The notes under the pieces: generated by a model | What the model saw: only the letters and a program-made list of their open reading frames with translations | Told to the model about the DNA's origin: nothing | Databases searched by the model: none | Position numbers and translations under genes: made by a program | NCBI GenBank assembly: GCA_003508835.1 | Contig: PUFA01000084.1 | Location: 3,472,001 to 3,536,000, forward strand | Reading direction: 5' to 3' | DNA length: 64,000 nucleotides | Source of the DNA: Eonycteris spelaea | Taxonomy: Eukaryota > Chordata > Mammalia > Chiroptera > Pteropodidae | Shown: in pieces, positions 1-10,762 of the stretch | Numbering within the stretch: the stretch's first letter is position 1 | Layout of the letters: every line of letters starts with the position of its first letter

Positions 1-1633
1 AAGGAAAAAAGTGCTTTCATCAGAACTTACCTAGCCAGTAGGCACTATATATGAAAGAAAGGGCTGAATAATTTACTGATTTCTTAACAAGACAGTTCTA
101 AAAAAAGTGACATAAAGAATAAAATAGTAGGGATGTACATCAACTAGTTGGGAAATTATAATGATTTAGATTATCATGGCATCTACAAAAGCCACATCAC
201 CTCCTCGGGCCAAATGTTAAGCCTTTTTTCAAAGGCAGAGTGAGGAAAATAATAATTCTGTCCACCAAGTTTCGTTTTGTTTTATTTTGTTTTTGAGGTA
301 GGGGAAATTAAATAATATTAGCTCAGTGACTTGAATGTAGCAAGCATATTTTCATACCAAACATACTACATTAAGTAGTTATTAAACTGGCCTTCCATTT
401 TTAACTGTACAAAGACATAGAATTATCAATTAGAACTTCAGATGTTTGTGATAATGAGTTTTATCACATTGAGTTTATATTCCAATTTGAAATAAAGATA
501 GGTAATGTTTTAACTAAATTTTTACTTTGGGCTGGATATGCCAAAGTGGCCTTTTTCTAATCCATATACATAGGACATTTTTAAAAGGGCTCTCGTTTGC
601 TTTTCAAAACACCACTGCTACTTCAACATCCCCGGCCACATGAATTACAGCAGGTCCTCCAATCGGCTGATGGGGCAGGACAACACAACGGGCTTCAGCT
701 GTCTTCTCTGCTCCAAAAACCCAAAAGGTCCTGGAAATAATGAAGCTCCATAGCATTGAGAGTATGAGCTGACAGAGAGGAGGTGACCCCTAATTCTTAG
801 CCTCTATCCACACAAGGGGCTGTGGATAAAATAGTGGAGCACAGGATTCAGTCCTTGACTGTCACTGGTGTCAGAGACAGCTCTTCTTGTGAGATGAACT
901 CTCAGCAGCCTATGACTGGAGCCTCAAACCCCAACTCGCACACGATGAAGGCATCAGCAGGGCTAGTATGAAGATGGGGGACTTTGAGTTTGAGCCCAAC
1001 TCAGAACATGTTCTTAGAAGAAGCCAGGCATACAGGTTACCAGCATCTGAGAGAAAAAGCTTCCACACCTATATCTGTCTGCCCATGGTTCTCAAGAGCA
1101 GTATTTCTTTTTTATAGTGTATACTTTTTTCTTCCTTACAACTTTTAAGTTGTATGTCTCCAGGCATACAGAAAACATTTCAAAGCTCTGTGCATTGAGA
1201 AACATATGGGTGTAGAAGCCTTAATGAGAAGGCAAGCCTGTCCTCTCCAGCTCTCACCATTTCCTAGGAGAAACAGACTTGCATTAATATGCAAGACCAA
1301 TGTGAAGGACTCTAGTAAGTTACATCCGAAGTGCAGAGGGGGAAGGGATTCTTAGCTCTACCAGTGGGGGCCAATGGTCAGGAATGGCATCAAAGAGGAG
1401 GTGTTATCTAAAACGTGGCTGAGAAGTTTACAAGGAAGGTGAAGAGAGGTGGTGAATATAGCACATTTAGATGCATGGGATATTTGCAGAACTTCTAGTA
1501 ATCTGGTATGTTTCCACTGTATGCTGCTTGTGGTGATATTTCTGGAGGTAAATGCTATCAAAGAGGTGGAGATCTGGTTAGGAAAGACTTTGCAAACAAT
1601 GTTATATAATTTATACTTATCCAAATGATAAAA
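1..1633. other. Unassigned non-coding sequence, no gene seen
   Basis: This stretch has ordinary mixed-complexity composition. Open frames are short and resemble no known protein. I see no CpG-rich promoter, and no tandem repeat of note beyond short T/G-rich runs near 275-300. Part of 600-1300 is more GC-rich and could be an old interspersed repeat or unique sequence, but I cannot name it. Confidence 0.5.
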
Positions 1634-2016
1634 TAGGATAGGCTGAATTGTGTTCCCCTCAAATTATATATTAAAGCCTTAACCCCCAGTACTTCAGAAT
1701 GTGACTGTATTTGAAGATGGGGCCTTTAAAAAGGTGATTAAGTGAAAATGAGGCTGTTAGGGTGGACCCTAATCCAATCTGACTGCGTCCTTATAAGAAA
1801 TTTGAACACACAGAGATGCTAGAGATGTTTATACTCAGGAAAGATCACGTGAGAACACAGTGAAAATGCAGCTTCTCTCCAAGCTTAGGAGAGAGGTCTC
1901 AGAAGAAAAAGAAACCAAACCTTGATCTTGGACTTCTAGTCTCTAGAACTGTGAGAAAATGTTACTTAAATCACCCAGTTTGTATTTTGTGATCACAGCC
2001 CTAGAAAATTAATAGA
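1634..2016 (+). mobile_element. MLT1-type solo LTR (ERVL-MaLR)
   Basis: The block opens with GGCTGAATTGTGTTCCCC and runs through the family landmarks in order: CAGAATGTGACTGTATTTG, GGTGGACCCTAATCCAAT, CCTTATAAGAAA, GATCTTGGACTTCTAGTCTC, CAGAACTGTGAGAAAAT and AATCACCCAGTTTGT. It ends at CAGCCCTAGAAAATTAATAG. These are hallmarks of MLT1-class LTRs of the ERVL-MaLR group. It has full LTR length and no attached internal retroviral region, so it is probably a solo LTR. The subfamily cannot be assigned by eye. Confidence 0.85.
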
Positions 2017-2952
2017 AAGGACTTTGTCATCAAAGGAAGTATTTTCAAATACAGAATTTGTATACTCAAAATGGGTTGTCAGAAATCCAAAATATTAACA
2101 CTGAGATCCTTTAATCATCTCAATAATCTGAGGTAGTTTTGTTCTGTTTTACAACCTTTTGGGGGGACCTTAAAAACACAGTCACAAAGATAACTTATTT
2201 TGCTACTCTAACCAAGAAATAAATGTGTCTAGAAGGTGAACTCCAGCATACTCAAACTAGTTAGCGCAATATTTATTTGGTATACAATGTAATATGTGTA
2301 AGATGAGGAGGGCTGTGATTTTTCTCTGGCAAGAGCAATATAACTAACAAATGTGTAATAAATAGAAATCCTTTTACCTTTCACACATTTTCATAGTCTC
2401 CCTGCTGCTTCAGCTAATTAATTATCAATGCTATTTGTGTTTAGACAAGGGGGTTTGTCTCCTTCACAGCCCATCTGCTTCTTGGTAACCTTGCTGTGAA
2501 GTCATTGCAAAGCAGAGTTGCTGATAAAGCTGTCATCTCCATGGCAACTCACTGCTATGTCACAAACACAGGAGTGTGACCTCACTGCAGTTAAAAGGAG
2601 AAATCAAACTGGTGTCTGTTGGTGAGGCGATAAGAGTTTTTAATCAGACACACAGTTTTTTTTATTTTTTTTTTTCCTTAGAACTACAGGAGAAAAAGGT
2701 CCTTCTAGAGAACATTACTGCAATAATCTTGCTGCTAATTACTAAATATTAAATGAATATTTTAATACTAGGAGGGAAATATAACTGAGTGAAATGTCCG
2801 TATAAATATGGTACTGATTCCAAGAGGTCTTTTCTGGTCCATAAAGTATGAATTTCTCCCTTCAGTTGCCTTTGTATTTATTTCCATTGGTTCCTTAATA
2901 ATGACAACAGCGGACATTCAGAATTTAAACAAACGTGAGAGATCTAAAAAGC
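2017..2952. other. Unassigned non-coding sequence flanking a possible regulatory block
   Basis: No open frame or repeat family is recognisable on either side of 2380-2640. A short T-rich tract lies at 2657-2677. The sequence from 2690 to 2790 is AT-rich. Confidence 0.4.
2380..2640. promoter_or_regulatory. Candidate conserved non-coding / enhancer-like block
   Basis: High-complexity sequence matching no repeat I know. It holds a homeodomain-type AT core (CAGCTAATTAATTATCAAT, about 2411-2429), two RFX X-box-like half sites (CTTGGTAACC at 2481-2490 and CCATGGCAAC at 2539-2548), and a CRE-like TATGTCAC. The clustering of such motifs in non-repetitive DNA is the only evidence. No conservation data were available, so this is an inference. 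Confidence 0.25.
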
Positions 2953-3042
2953 AAGGGGGAGGACTTGCCCAAGGCACACAGCTAGAGTGGTGAAGCTGGG
3001 TGTGGAGCCAGAGCTTGTGCCTAAGCCGGGCCCTTTCCCCAT
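2953..3042 (-). mobile_element. MIR SINE fragment
   Basis: CTTGCCCAAGGCACACAGCTAG followed by a GTGGAGCCAGAGC-like segment matches the antisense MIR core (cttgcccaaggtcacacagctagtaag...). Only this core portion is clear, and the flanks have decayed. Confidence 0.6.
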
Positions 3043-3204
3043 CATTTTCTATTACTGCCTCCTTGATGTAACTACCTCAACATAAGCTTTTCAGAAGATC
3101 CTTTTCCCTGGAAGCAGTTTCCAGACTGAGAATTTAGCTTCATAAAGTCTTACTAGTTGTTAGACATTGATGGGATTTTAGTAATAAAAGAATTGCAGGA
3201 TACC

Positions 3205-3300
3205 AGAATTGATTTCATCCAACTCCTTAATTTTATAGATGAGAAAACTTAGTTATGTGGTAAAGAACTTTCACTCAAAGCAACTCAAGGATTATCTGCG
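3205..3300 (-). mobile_element. Probable MIR fragment, heavily decayed
   Basis: CCAACTCCTTAATTTTATAG ATGAGAAAACTTAG resembles the antisense MIR landmark 'attttacagatgaggaaactgag'. The rest of the element is barely visible. Confidence 0.4.
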
Positions 3301-4229
3301 GCAACTTGGATTGTTTAGAGTCACAGTTAAAAGCTTTTCTTGTGAAAGTCTGTGTCCATCCCACTTTCTCTATACCACGTGAAAATGACAATGATAGTGG
3401 CACAAGTTATGTAAGCGGACTCTCCATCAGAACACCTCCTTGACAGGTCACCCCCAAAGCACAAAAAGGGTACTTGTTCTGCTCAGACAACTGCAAAATA
3501 AGTCCTCGGTTCTTCTTTTCTAACCAGATGACTTCTTGAAATCCCTCCCTATTTAGACATTCTGGAGCCAACAATGGGGAAAGCAAAACAAACAACCACC
3601 GGCCCCAAAGTATAGATAGATTTGGTTTTAAATACCAGTTTTGTGATTCCATTTACTTCCTTGACATGGTAATTTAAGACGAGTCTCTGTCTCTTAAAAA
3701 ATCAGCTTGAACTTTTTTTTTTATATGGAAAAACAGTACCTCATCTATTTTATTAACTGAGTATAAATTAAGTTAAGCATTGGCCCAAATAGTGATTTTT
3801 CTTTGTTGCCCTATTGGCTTTATAGAGATTAATTTCTTTAATATCCAACTGAGACCTTTATTTATCCTGTGAACATTCCGACTGTTTTGTTATACATATC
3901 CTAGCAAAGATGACCCTCCTGGTATGATATTTACCAAGCTGAGGAAGTGAGCAATTTCTTCTTTACTTACTGTGTCCATTTTTACAGTAGCCCATATACT
4001 AAAGAGGAATTATGACATGTAGCCATAGAGTGTCTCTCTCCCAAGGAAAGAGTGCAACATACTGACTGAGAAGGTGAATCCTGAAATCGACCCATAGGAG
4101 CTGTTACTAGAAGTTCTGATCAGCCTATTATTTTCTTCCTTGGATGGCTGGTTAACTAGTTACTCAGTTGTGTGACACGGGCAGTAAATATTATAACCTG
4201 GAAGTGCTGCTTCTCTCCAGCAGTCAGAG
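3301..4229. other. Unassigned non-coding sequence
   Basis: No repeat family, gene or structured element recognised. A minus-strand open frame of 81 codons at 3407-3652 has no familiar motif and falls within the length expected by chance. Confidence 0.45.
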
Positions 4230-4237
4230 AGCTAAGG

Positions 4238-4300
4238 CAACAACATCATTGAGCATCTATTGTGTGTGCATGTTCTAGACAGTGTTAAGAGAACCAAGAG
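4238..4300 (-). mobile_element. Short MIR/L2-type terminal fragment
   Basis: CATTGAGCATCTATTGTGTG ... TTCTAGACAGTGTTAAG follows the antisense pattern 'attgagcacctactatgtgccaggcactgttctaag' shared by MIR and L2 3' ends. It is too short to decide between them. Confidence 0.45.
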
Positions 4301-4507
4301 AAGAGTGTTTGCAGCCACTACACTAGAATTGCTTACAATATTAGGGAGATAGGGAGGATCAACAGACTTCTGACAACACAAACAAAAATATATAGAGTCA
4401 AAGACTGTGCCAAATGTCATGTTTCAGAGTTTATATAAGTGTAGGAATAAAAGACATTGGAGAAACATCATATTAGATCACAGTTTTTAAACTGTCATGG
4501 AAAGAAG

Positions 4508-4695
4508 TATAAAAATAGCACATTCTGAGCATTTAGTGTGTGCCAAGCACCATGATAAGCATCTTACATTCTTCCTATCATTTAATCCTTTCAGCAAGCT
4601 TAGGACATGGGCTTTTATAGTTTTTCAATTAGACGGTTGAGGTTGGAGGACTTAAGTGACTTGTCCTAATAAATTAGCAAATTTCAGAACCTATA
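4508..4695 (-). mobile_element. MIR SINE, near full length
   Basis: GAGCATTTAGTGTGTGCCAAGC is followed by CATTTAATCCTTTCAGCAAGC, then a degraded 'gaggttggaggacttaagtgacttgtcc' segment and a final 'agaacc'. These are the antisense MIR landmarks in the expected order. Confidence 0.75.
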
Positions 4696-4699
4696 TATT

Positions 4700-5479
4700 C
4701 CAGAACCTACAAGTATATGACAATATATGCTGCCCAGAAAAATCCCATTGGAAAGTAGCATAAATATGTCACAGAGATAAGAATAAGTAACATCTTGTGG
4801 AGGTTGGTTCAAATTCCCATTACTCCACTCCCCTCTTTTAGAGTGACCTAGGCATAGCAGGATAGAATGACTTTCCTATAGCTTTGCCCATGATTTCTTC
4901 AGATTCCAAAAGTTCTTTTACTTTTTTCTTGTAACAGTGGAGAAAGATACACCAGCACATGTTCCTTGAAAATACTGTCCCTCTTGGAATCTTCTACCTT
5001 TGATCAAGTTTGCCTTTTGGATTAACTGAGTTGTATAGAAAGACTCAGTGAGATTAATATATTTGTAGAATTCATAAATTTTATTTTTTACCCATATGCC
5101 TGGGTACTTAACACTATAATTATTTATAGATTGCTGTTTAGACATCTTTGCCTTCATATAGCATCTACCGATCTATAACACTCATATATTTTTCAGTGTA
5201 AATAATTCATTCAGTCCACTTGCTTGTATCGTGTTCTCATTTCTCTCTGGGAACATTAAACCAGACAAAAACTTGGATAGTTAAGGCACTTCCATGGGTC
5301 TTTGCAGCTGAATAAGTTAGCTTTGGAGAGATGGGAGTAGGAATTACTGGTTGGCCTTAAAGTTTAGACTGTAAGTTGGAGGAAACTGGAGGTCCCCAAA
5401 CATTGCTTAACAGGGATATTATATGAGCTAAAAATGTTGTTCAGCTTTTCTAACAATATAAGCTCATATATAATTTATA
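4700..5479. other. Unassigned AT-rich sequence
   Basis: No gene or named repeat recognised. A 79-codon minus-strand frame (4918-5157) is low-complexity, lysine/isoleucine-rich and has no motif. Confidence 0.4.
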
Positions 5480-6210
5480 TTTTTAAGAGGTAAAGCAGAA
5501 ATGGGATTGAACGATGCACATTGTTGCTTCTTTTCTCACATAACACTGCAGCTGGGACATTAAGTATGCATTATAAATAGATTTACTTCATTTTAATCAC
5601 TGCATAACAATTTGATCAGTTTCTTTTATGGCTTTATGTTGTTTTTAGGGTTTCATTTTTTGCTGTGTGTTTTGTTCTGTTTTGCTTTGCTATTATAAAG
5701 AATGCTACATTGAACCTCTTTATAAACATATTTTGCAAAATTAGTGAGTACCTCTATCAGATAAATTTCTAGAAGTCCAATTATTGGGTAGCTTTTACAT
5801 TTTATACTGGCAAAGGCTGCCCAATGACCATCGACTTAAACCTCCACCAAGATGTATCTCATGTTTCAACACATTTCCCTTCAGTATTAGGTCATATTGA
5901 AGTTTTAAAATTTTACCATTTTTATTTGTAAGAAATAGACTTTTAGTTTAGATTCTTTCATTATAAGTGAGTTTAAATGTTTTCTTCTGCTATTTGAACA
6001 TTTGTGTTTTGTATTTGTGTGAATTCTTCATGTCATTTTTCTCATCTTCCTATCAAATAGTTTTAAAATTTTATCCATAAAATTATTTTAATATCAAAAG
6101 TATTAGTTCTTAGAATGTTTATATCCTCAGAATAACTTTCCAAGTTATCATTTCTCTTTTGACTTGGTTTATGATCATTTGGACAATAGCAAAATTTTCA
6201 ATTTTTATAC

Positions 6211-6220
6211 ATTTTAATAT
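6211..6220. repeat. Left target-site duplication of nested L1
   Basis: ATTTTAATAT, identical to 6337-6346. It brackets the 116-bp L1 3' UTR fragment, and the length is typical of LINE-mediated insertion. Confidence 0.7.
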
Positions 6221-6336
6221 ATACATTTTTAAAATTTATTTATTTTAATTAGTTTCAAGTATGCAGTACATTGGTTATACATCTATATAGTTCATAAAAT
6301 GATCCTTCCAATTGCTCCCTTCCTCCTCTGGTGCAA
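6221..6336 (-). mobile_element. Truncated young L1 3' UTR fragment nested in older L1
   Basis: TTTCAAGTATGCAGTACATTGGTTATACATCT...GTTCATAAAATGATCC matches the antisense end of an L1 3' UTR common in bats ('tttcaggtgtacagtacagtggttagacat...'). The left edge is T-rich, as expected for a reversed poly(A) tail. The 116-bp insert is bracketed by identical 10-mers at 6211-6220 and 6337-6346, a target-site duplication. Confidence 0.75.
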
Positions 6337-6346
6337 ATTTTAATAT
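6337..6346. repeat. Right target-site duplication of nested L1
   Basis: ATTTTAATAT, identical to 6211-6220. The host L1ME-like sequence resumes directly after it. Confidence 0.7.
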
Positions 6347-6960
6347 TTTTATGATTTTTTTTTCGGTTTTAATATTCTACCTCAGGAATTTAACAAAACA
6401 ATCACATATTTTTATCTTGTTCTTATATAATCTCTTTCCTCTTTTTTTCCTCTTTTTATACTTTTTAATTCTTTTATCTATTTGGGATTTGTTTTCATGT
6501 AGGAGGTAAGAAAGTGATCCAACTATTTTTTTTTAAAGCTACTAACCAGTTTTTCCAACATTTGCTAGATAATTTACCTTTATTCACCTTTATTATGTAC
6601 TAAATCCCCTTAGGGGCTTATCTCTAAATATGATTTCCTTTTTTCATTGTTCTTCTGATAATCTGAGCCAGCGTAAATTATTTTAAATATTTTAGATGAT
6701 TGTTTTGATATATAGTAGTGACAATTTTTCTTCATTCTTATTTTTCATAATTATCTTGACATTTCTACATAATTTTGTTTTCCACATAAAACTTGAGATC
6801 ATCTTAGTACTTTAATTGAGTTGTGTTAATTTTATAGATTAATTTAGAGGGGAAATACTAGCTTTACAATATTGAATCTGCACCCAAGAATAAAACATGT
6901 ATTTCTATTCATTCACTTTTAATTCCATGGAAATTTTAAATAAATTCTTAGGGAAAAAAA

Positions 6961-9079
6961 TGTTGTTCATTTAACTTCTAACATGTTTGTTTTCATTACT
7001 CACTCCATTTTCCTGATATCATTGTTTTATCTTCCCATTTAACCTTGGAAATTTCACAATTCCACAGCAGTGAATTAATTCTCTCAAATTCTAGGAACTA
7101 GCTTTTTAGCTGTTGAGGGTGAATGACACAGTATTTGAATAATGGCTAATATTATAAACACTGTAGAGCAGCTACCTCACACTGTTTTTTACTGATGTAC
7201 AATCATTACTAGTGCAGGATTGAGTGATTTGGATGAAGTTTACTTAAGGATCACTGTCATTATATATTTATGAATAACAGCAAACACTATTTAGGATAAG
7301 CCATTCCCTGAGAATTGACATGCCACATCAGGGACTGGATGATAGAATTCTTAGGCCTGTGTTTATGGCACTAACAATCTGTTTCATAAGCCAGCCTCTG
7401 CAAGCTAATGATCACAGTCACTAACCATTCTATTCTCATTTTAATAAAAATTGCAAAGAGAGGAAAGAATAATAAGAGGAAAAAAGGTGATGGATGTACT
7501 GTTTAGGCAATCTGTAAACAAATAAAATCCATTTAATCTTATTTGGAGGAACAACAGAAAAATGAGCAAATCTCTGGTAGCAGCAGCAAGACACTGTCAT
7601 TGATACTCATATGCTCTCCTATGTTTTAATTCCTTTTACCGAAAAGAGTGGGGAGAAAAGGCATCCCTGCACAGAGTAATCAAACCTTCATGCATTTTTC
7701 TATTTTTGTTGTTGTTGTTGTTGTTGATGGTGGTGTATTCTAATGGGGTTACATTCACTATAGCCTTTTAAAGCTACTCAAATATCCCTATGTTCTTTTC
7801 CATTAACAGACTGTTTATTTTGTCAGGGAACAATTTTAGTTAAATTGGAAGGTGCTCTGATCTTTGGGCACAAAAAGGAACAAAGGATTAACTTAAACTC
7901 TTGGCACTGGCCAACATATACAGTTTTATAAGGGTCAAAAACCAACAATCTACCTGCTCCTCCCCAAACCCATTTAACCCTTTCTCTATTTTATCTCTTT
8001 TCCTGTTTTCTCTCCCCTAATGTCAAGTTAAGCATTGCCAACCTTGACAGGTCAATAAGTAGGCTTAGTCATAGAACAAGGTGAATGGAATCCCTTTTGG
8101 ATATTTACTGGGAGTCTGATGTGTCTTAAACCTGCGTTTTGTTTACCAAACAGGGTCGGAACTGGTTTAAAGTCTGATGATTTTTATTATCTGAAACATT
8201 ATGATATTGTAATATCACCCTCTAAAAGATTCTGTTAGTATTGCCTTAGAAAATAGAGATTGGAAAAGCTGAAGTAATAAGTATCAAGTTAGGGCCCATC
8301 CAGCCCTTCTTTGTTTCATTGATTTAAAATCACCACAGCCTTAGGGTAGGAGAAAGGTAGAGTCTGGCATACTGAATAAAATGCTCTAACATTACACAGA
8401 AATAATGGGGTAATCAAAGCCAGAATGGTTGTAGGCATTCTGGTGCTTGATATAGTAAGAAATCATTTTTCGAATGATAGCTGTGTAGTTGTGAGATGCT
8501 AGTTAGTAGGAATGGGAATCTCTCGTAGAATTTACATAGTTTCTCAGAAATAAGTGTGCATTTAATTGAAAAATGGGAGAAAATATAAAGTATCGCAAGA
8601 GCCCAGGATAAAGTACCAGAATAATTTCCAAGTTTTCTGTCTTCTCTGTTGGCATTTTGACAAGTACTAGGCATTTCTTATCAAATGATGCTCCTGTAGA
8701 ATATAGAACTGTGTTTCCTCTCATCTGGCAGAGCTAAAAGTCTGCTTTTGGGGAATCCTCTGGAATCTAAGACTGTCCTTCAGATGTCCAAATCCTAATT
8801 AAATGACATAAATAATGCAGAAATAAACCAGAAAACAATAGCTTCTGATTGTCCCCCTGGTCTTATCCCAGCTAGTCCCATGATATATTTTACAGAAGTG
8901 AGACATTCAAGGAAAGTTAGGTTTATCAGTTCAGAGAAGAATCCAGAATAATAACATAGCTATTACATCATTGTCTAATTCTCTAACAGTCTAGCTCTAA
9001 ATAAATTTGCCTTATATCTTTCCTTTCTCAAGCGAAAGGTGACCAATAGGTAAATCTATCATGATGCTGATGTCCCATT
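6961..9079. other. Unassigned non-coding sequence
   Basis: No gene or clearly named repeat recognised across about 2.1 kb. A short (GTT)n tract lies at 7706-7726. Minus-strand frames of 86 and 73 codons overlap at 8414-8724 and have no recognisable motif, so I take them as chance frames. Confidence 0.4.
7706..7726. repeat. (GTT)n microsatellite
   Basis: About seven GTT units, followed by imperfect GATGGTGGTG. Confidence 0.85.
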
Positions 9080-9560
9080 CATGATTACCTTTGCTCTTAG
9101 GATAAAGATGGAACTTCTTACCTGAGCCAAAAGGGTCTTACAGAGTCAGGCCTCTACCAGTGTCTCCAATCTCATCTTCTGGTATCTAGCCTTCTTTAGC
9201 TCCATGTGCCATTGCAAGGCATTTTCATGTGACATGCCCTGTACCTAAATTCTTTTCTTCTCCTTTTGTTCTTTCTTCTAGTTCTTAAGGTAAGCCTTAA
9301 TTCTTGGGAAGGCCCTTGGACATTCCTGAACAGGTCAAATAATATTATGGATTCTCGGAACACCATAAAGTTATCAGAACACCGTATAGTTATCTACAGT
9401 CTTATTTGTTGCCGTTGCATTTTCATCTTTATTTTTATGATTTGATCCATCTCTGCTTCTTCTACTAGACTCTAAGCAAATTTGAAAAGAGAGAACTTGC
9501 TTGTGTTGTTCATTATCGTATCCCTAGTGTCTACAGTGGTTCCTGGCATATGGCAGGTTA
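9080..9560 (+). mobile_element. L2 LINE 3' end
   Basis: The order matches the L2 3' terminus. GGATAAAGATGGAACTTCTTACC corresponds to 'aataaagtccaaactccttacc', then CAATCTCATCTTCTGG and TGCCATTGCAAGGCATTTTC follow. The last block is CTAGACTCTAAGCAAATTTG with GAGAGAACTTGC, ATCGTATCCCTAGTGTCTAC and GGTTCCTGGCATATGGCAGG. The final segment is the decayed 'tatccccagcgcctagaacagtgcctggcacatagtagg' motif. Non-coding and ancient. Confidence 0.75.
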
Positions 9561-10714
9561 ACGTAAAAAAAGGGAGGGGGCAAATGGATGTCACTTTAAC
9601 TCATGTTGTATCTACATCAAAAATCCTTAGGATCTTTGGGGGGGGGAAACTGCATAAAGATTTCACTGGCTTGGCTGCAGAGAGTACATAGATATGGTGT
9701 TCTCTGCTGCCCTTGAAGTACACCATCAGCTGAGCTGAATGAGAAATGCCGAATTCAGGAGTGGTGACTGCACAAAGAAAATCAATATAATCCAATGGTT
9801 GCCAGGATAACATTTCAAAATCATCAAGAAAAGAGCGATGAAATAAACTATTAAATCTGGAAGTAATTCAGTATTATGTAAGAGTAATCTGCCTCTTTTA
9901 AAAATAAGAAAGCAGAAGGCTTGCTGTAGAAAATGAGGATAAGAATCAAAGATTCCTTACATGTAATGGATATGCCCTTTGCCACACCATTCTGCTTCTA
10001 GGAAATAGTTGCTTTCTGAGATATTCGAACTTTAAAAAAAGAAATTGGGAGAAAAGTCAATAGAATTCACATACTATAAAAAGATAATCTAAAAAAAAGA
10101 TAATATGTAGCCTTTTTTTTTCTTGCATACAAATGTGAAAAAATAAAAATAATGACTGAATATTATCTCTGAAATGTATTATGTTGGAGAATGGCAGTAT
10201 GGCAGTCACCCAAAAAAGCTTTTACTGTTTCTGGAGTATTTGTTTGGATACATTAAACCTATTTTTTTAATGTAAAAGGCAATCCCTCTTTCTGCTTCCT
10301 TGAAATGACAGATGATAAATGCCAGGGGTGGGAATTATAGATCAGGACCCCATTCCAGAAGCCAGCCAATCATCTAGTCAGGGATTCCCTGGGCCTTACA
10401 GAAAATGTTGCTTCTGTAGCAATCTGATTTCAGGAAGTTAATTTAGCCAAGGTTTTCAGCATACATATCTAAATATAGTTTTTCTATCTATAGTTTTGAT
10501 GGCCAAAATTCTAAAACTGTATTATTTCTATATTAAAACCAAAAACTTTTAATGTTGAACTTGATTATAGAATGAAGTCCCTACCAGGCCACCAAAAATA
10601 TATGAAAATGTATGTAAATAATAGAGAAGAAAAAGCCAATCACCCAATCTTCTATAAGAATAGAGCAACATCTGATAGAGTGGCTATATTGTGAACACAA
10701 TTTGGATAATTTGG

Positions 10715-10717
<3 letters not shown>
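9561..10717. other. Unassigned non-coding sequence
   Basis: No gene or named repeat recognised. It holds short G-, A- and T-runs (for example G-rich near 9640 and T-rich near 10112). Confidence 0.4.

Positions 10718-10760
<43 letters not shown>
10718..10760. repeat. (AC)n dinucleotide microsatellite
   Basis: Uninterrupted AC array of about 43 bp. Long and pure enough to be length-polymorphic. The histidine/threonine run in the overlapping 73-codon frame is an artefact of this array. Confidence 0.97.

Positions 10761-10762
<2 letters not shown>

Larger units (their letters stand above)
5480..6960 (-). mobile_element. Old L1 (L1ME-like) 3' portion, interrupted
   Basis: Read on the minus strand, this is a decayed L1 ORF2/3' region. 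On the plus strand the diagnostic order is visible: ATTATAAAGAATGCTACATTGAAC, then AATTTCTAGAAGTCCAATTATTGGGT, then TTTTGACTTGGTTTATG, then AAGTGATCCAACTATTTTT, then TTATAGATTAATTTAGAGGGG with AATATTGAATCT. This matches the reverse complement of the L1ME-type consensus as I remember it. Many indels and stops mean no coding capacity. A younger L1 fragment is inserted at 6221-6336. Confidence 0.75.

Noticed and set aside
1634..2016. Possible provirus linking the MLT1 LTRs at 1.6, 43.8 and 54.4 kb
   Set aside because: The LTRs are far apart, belong to visibly different subfamilies, and have no gag/pol/env-like sequence beside them. They are best taken as solo LTRs.
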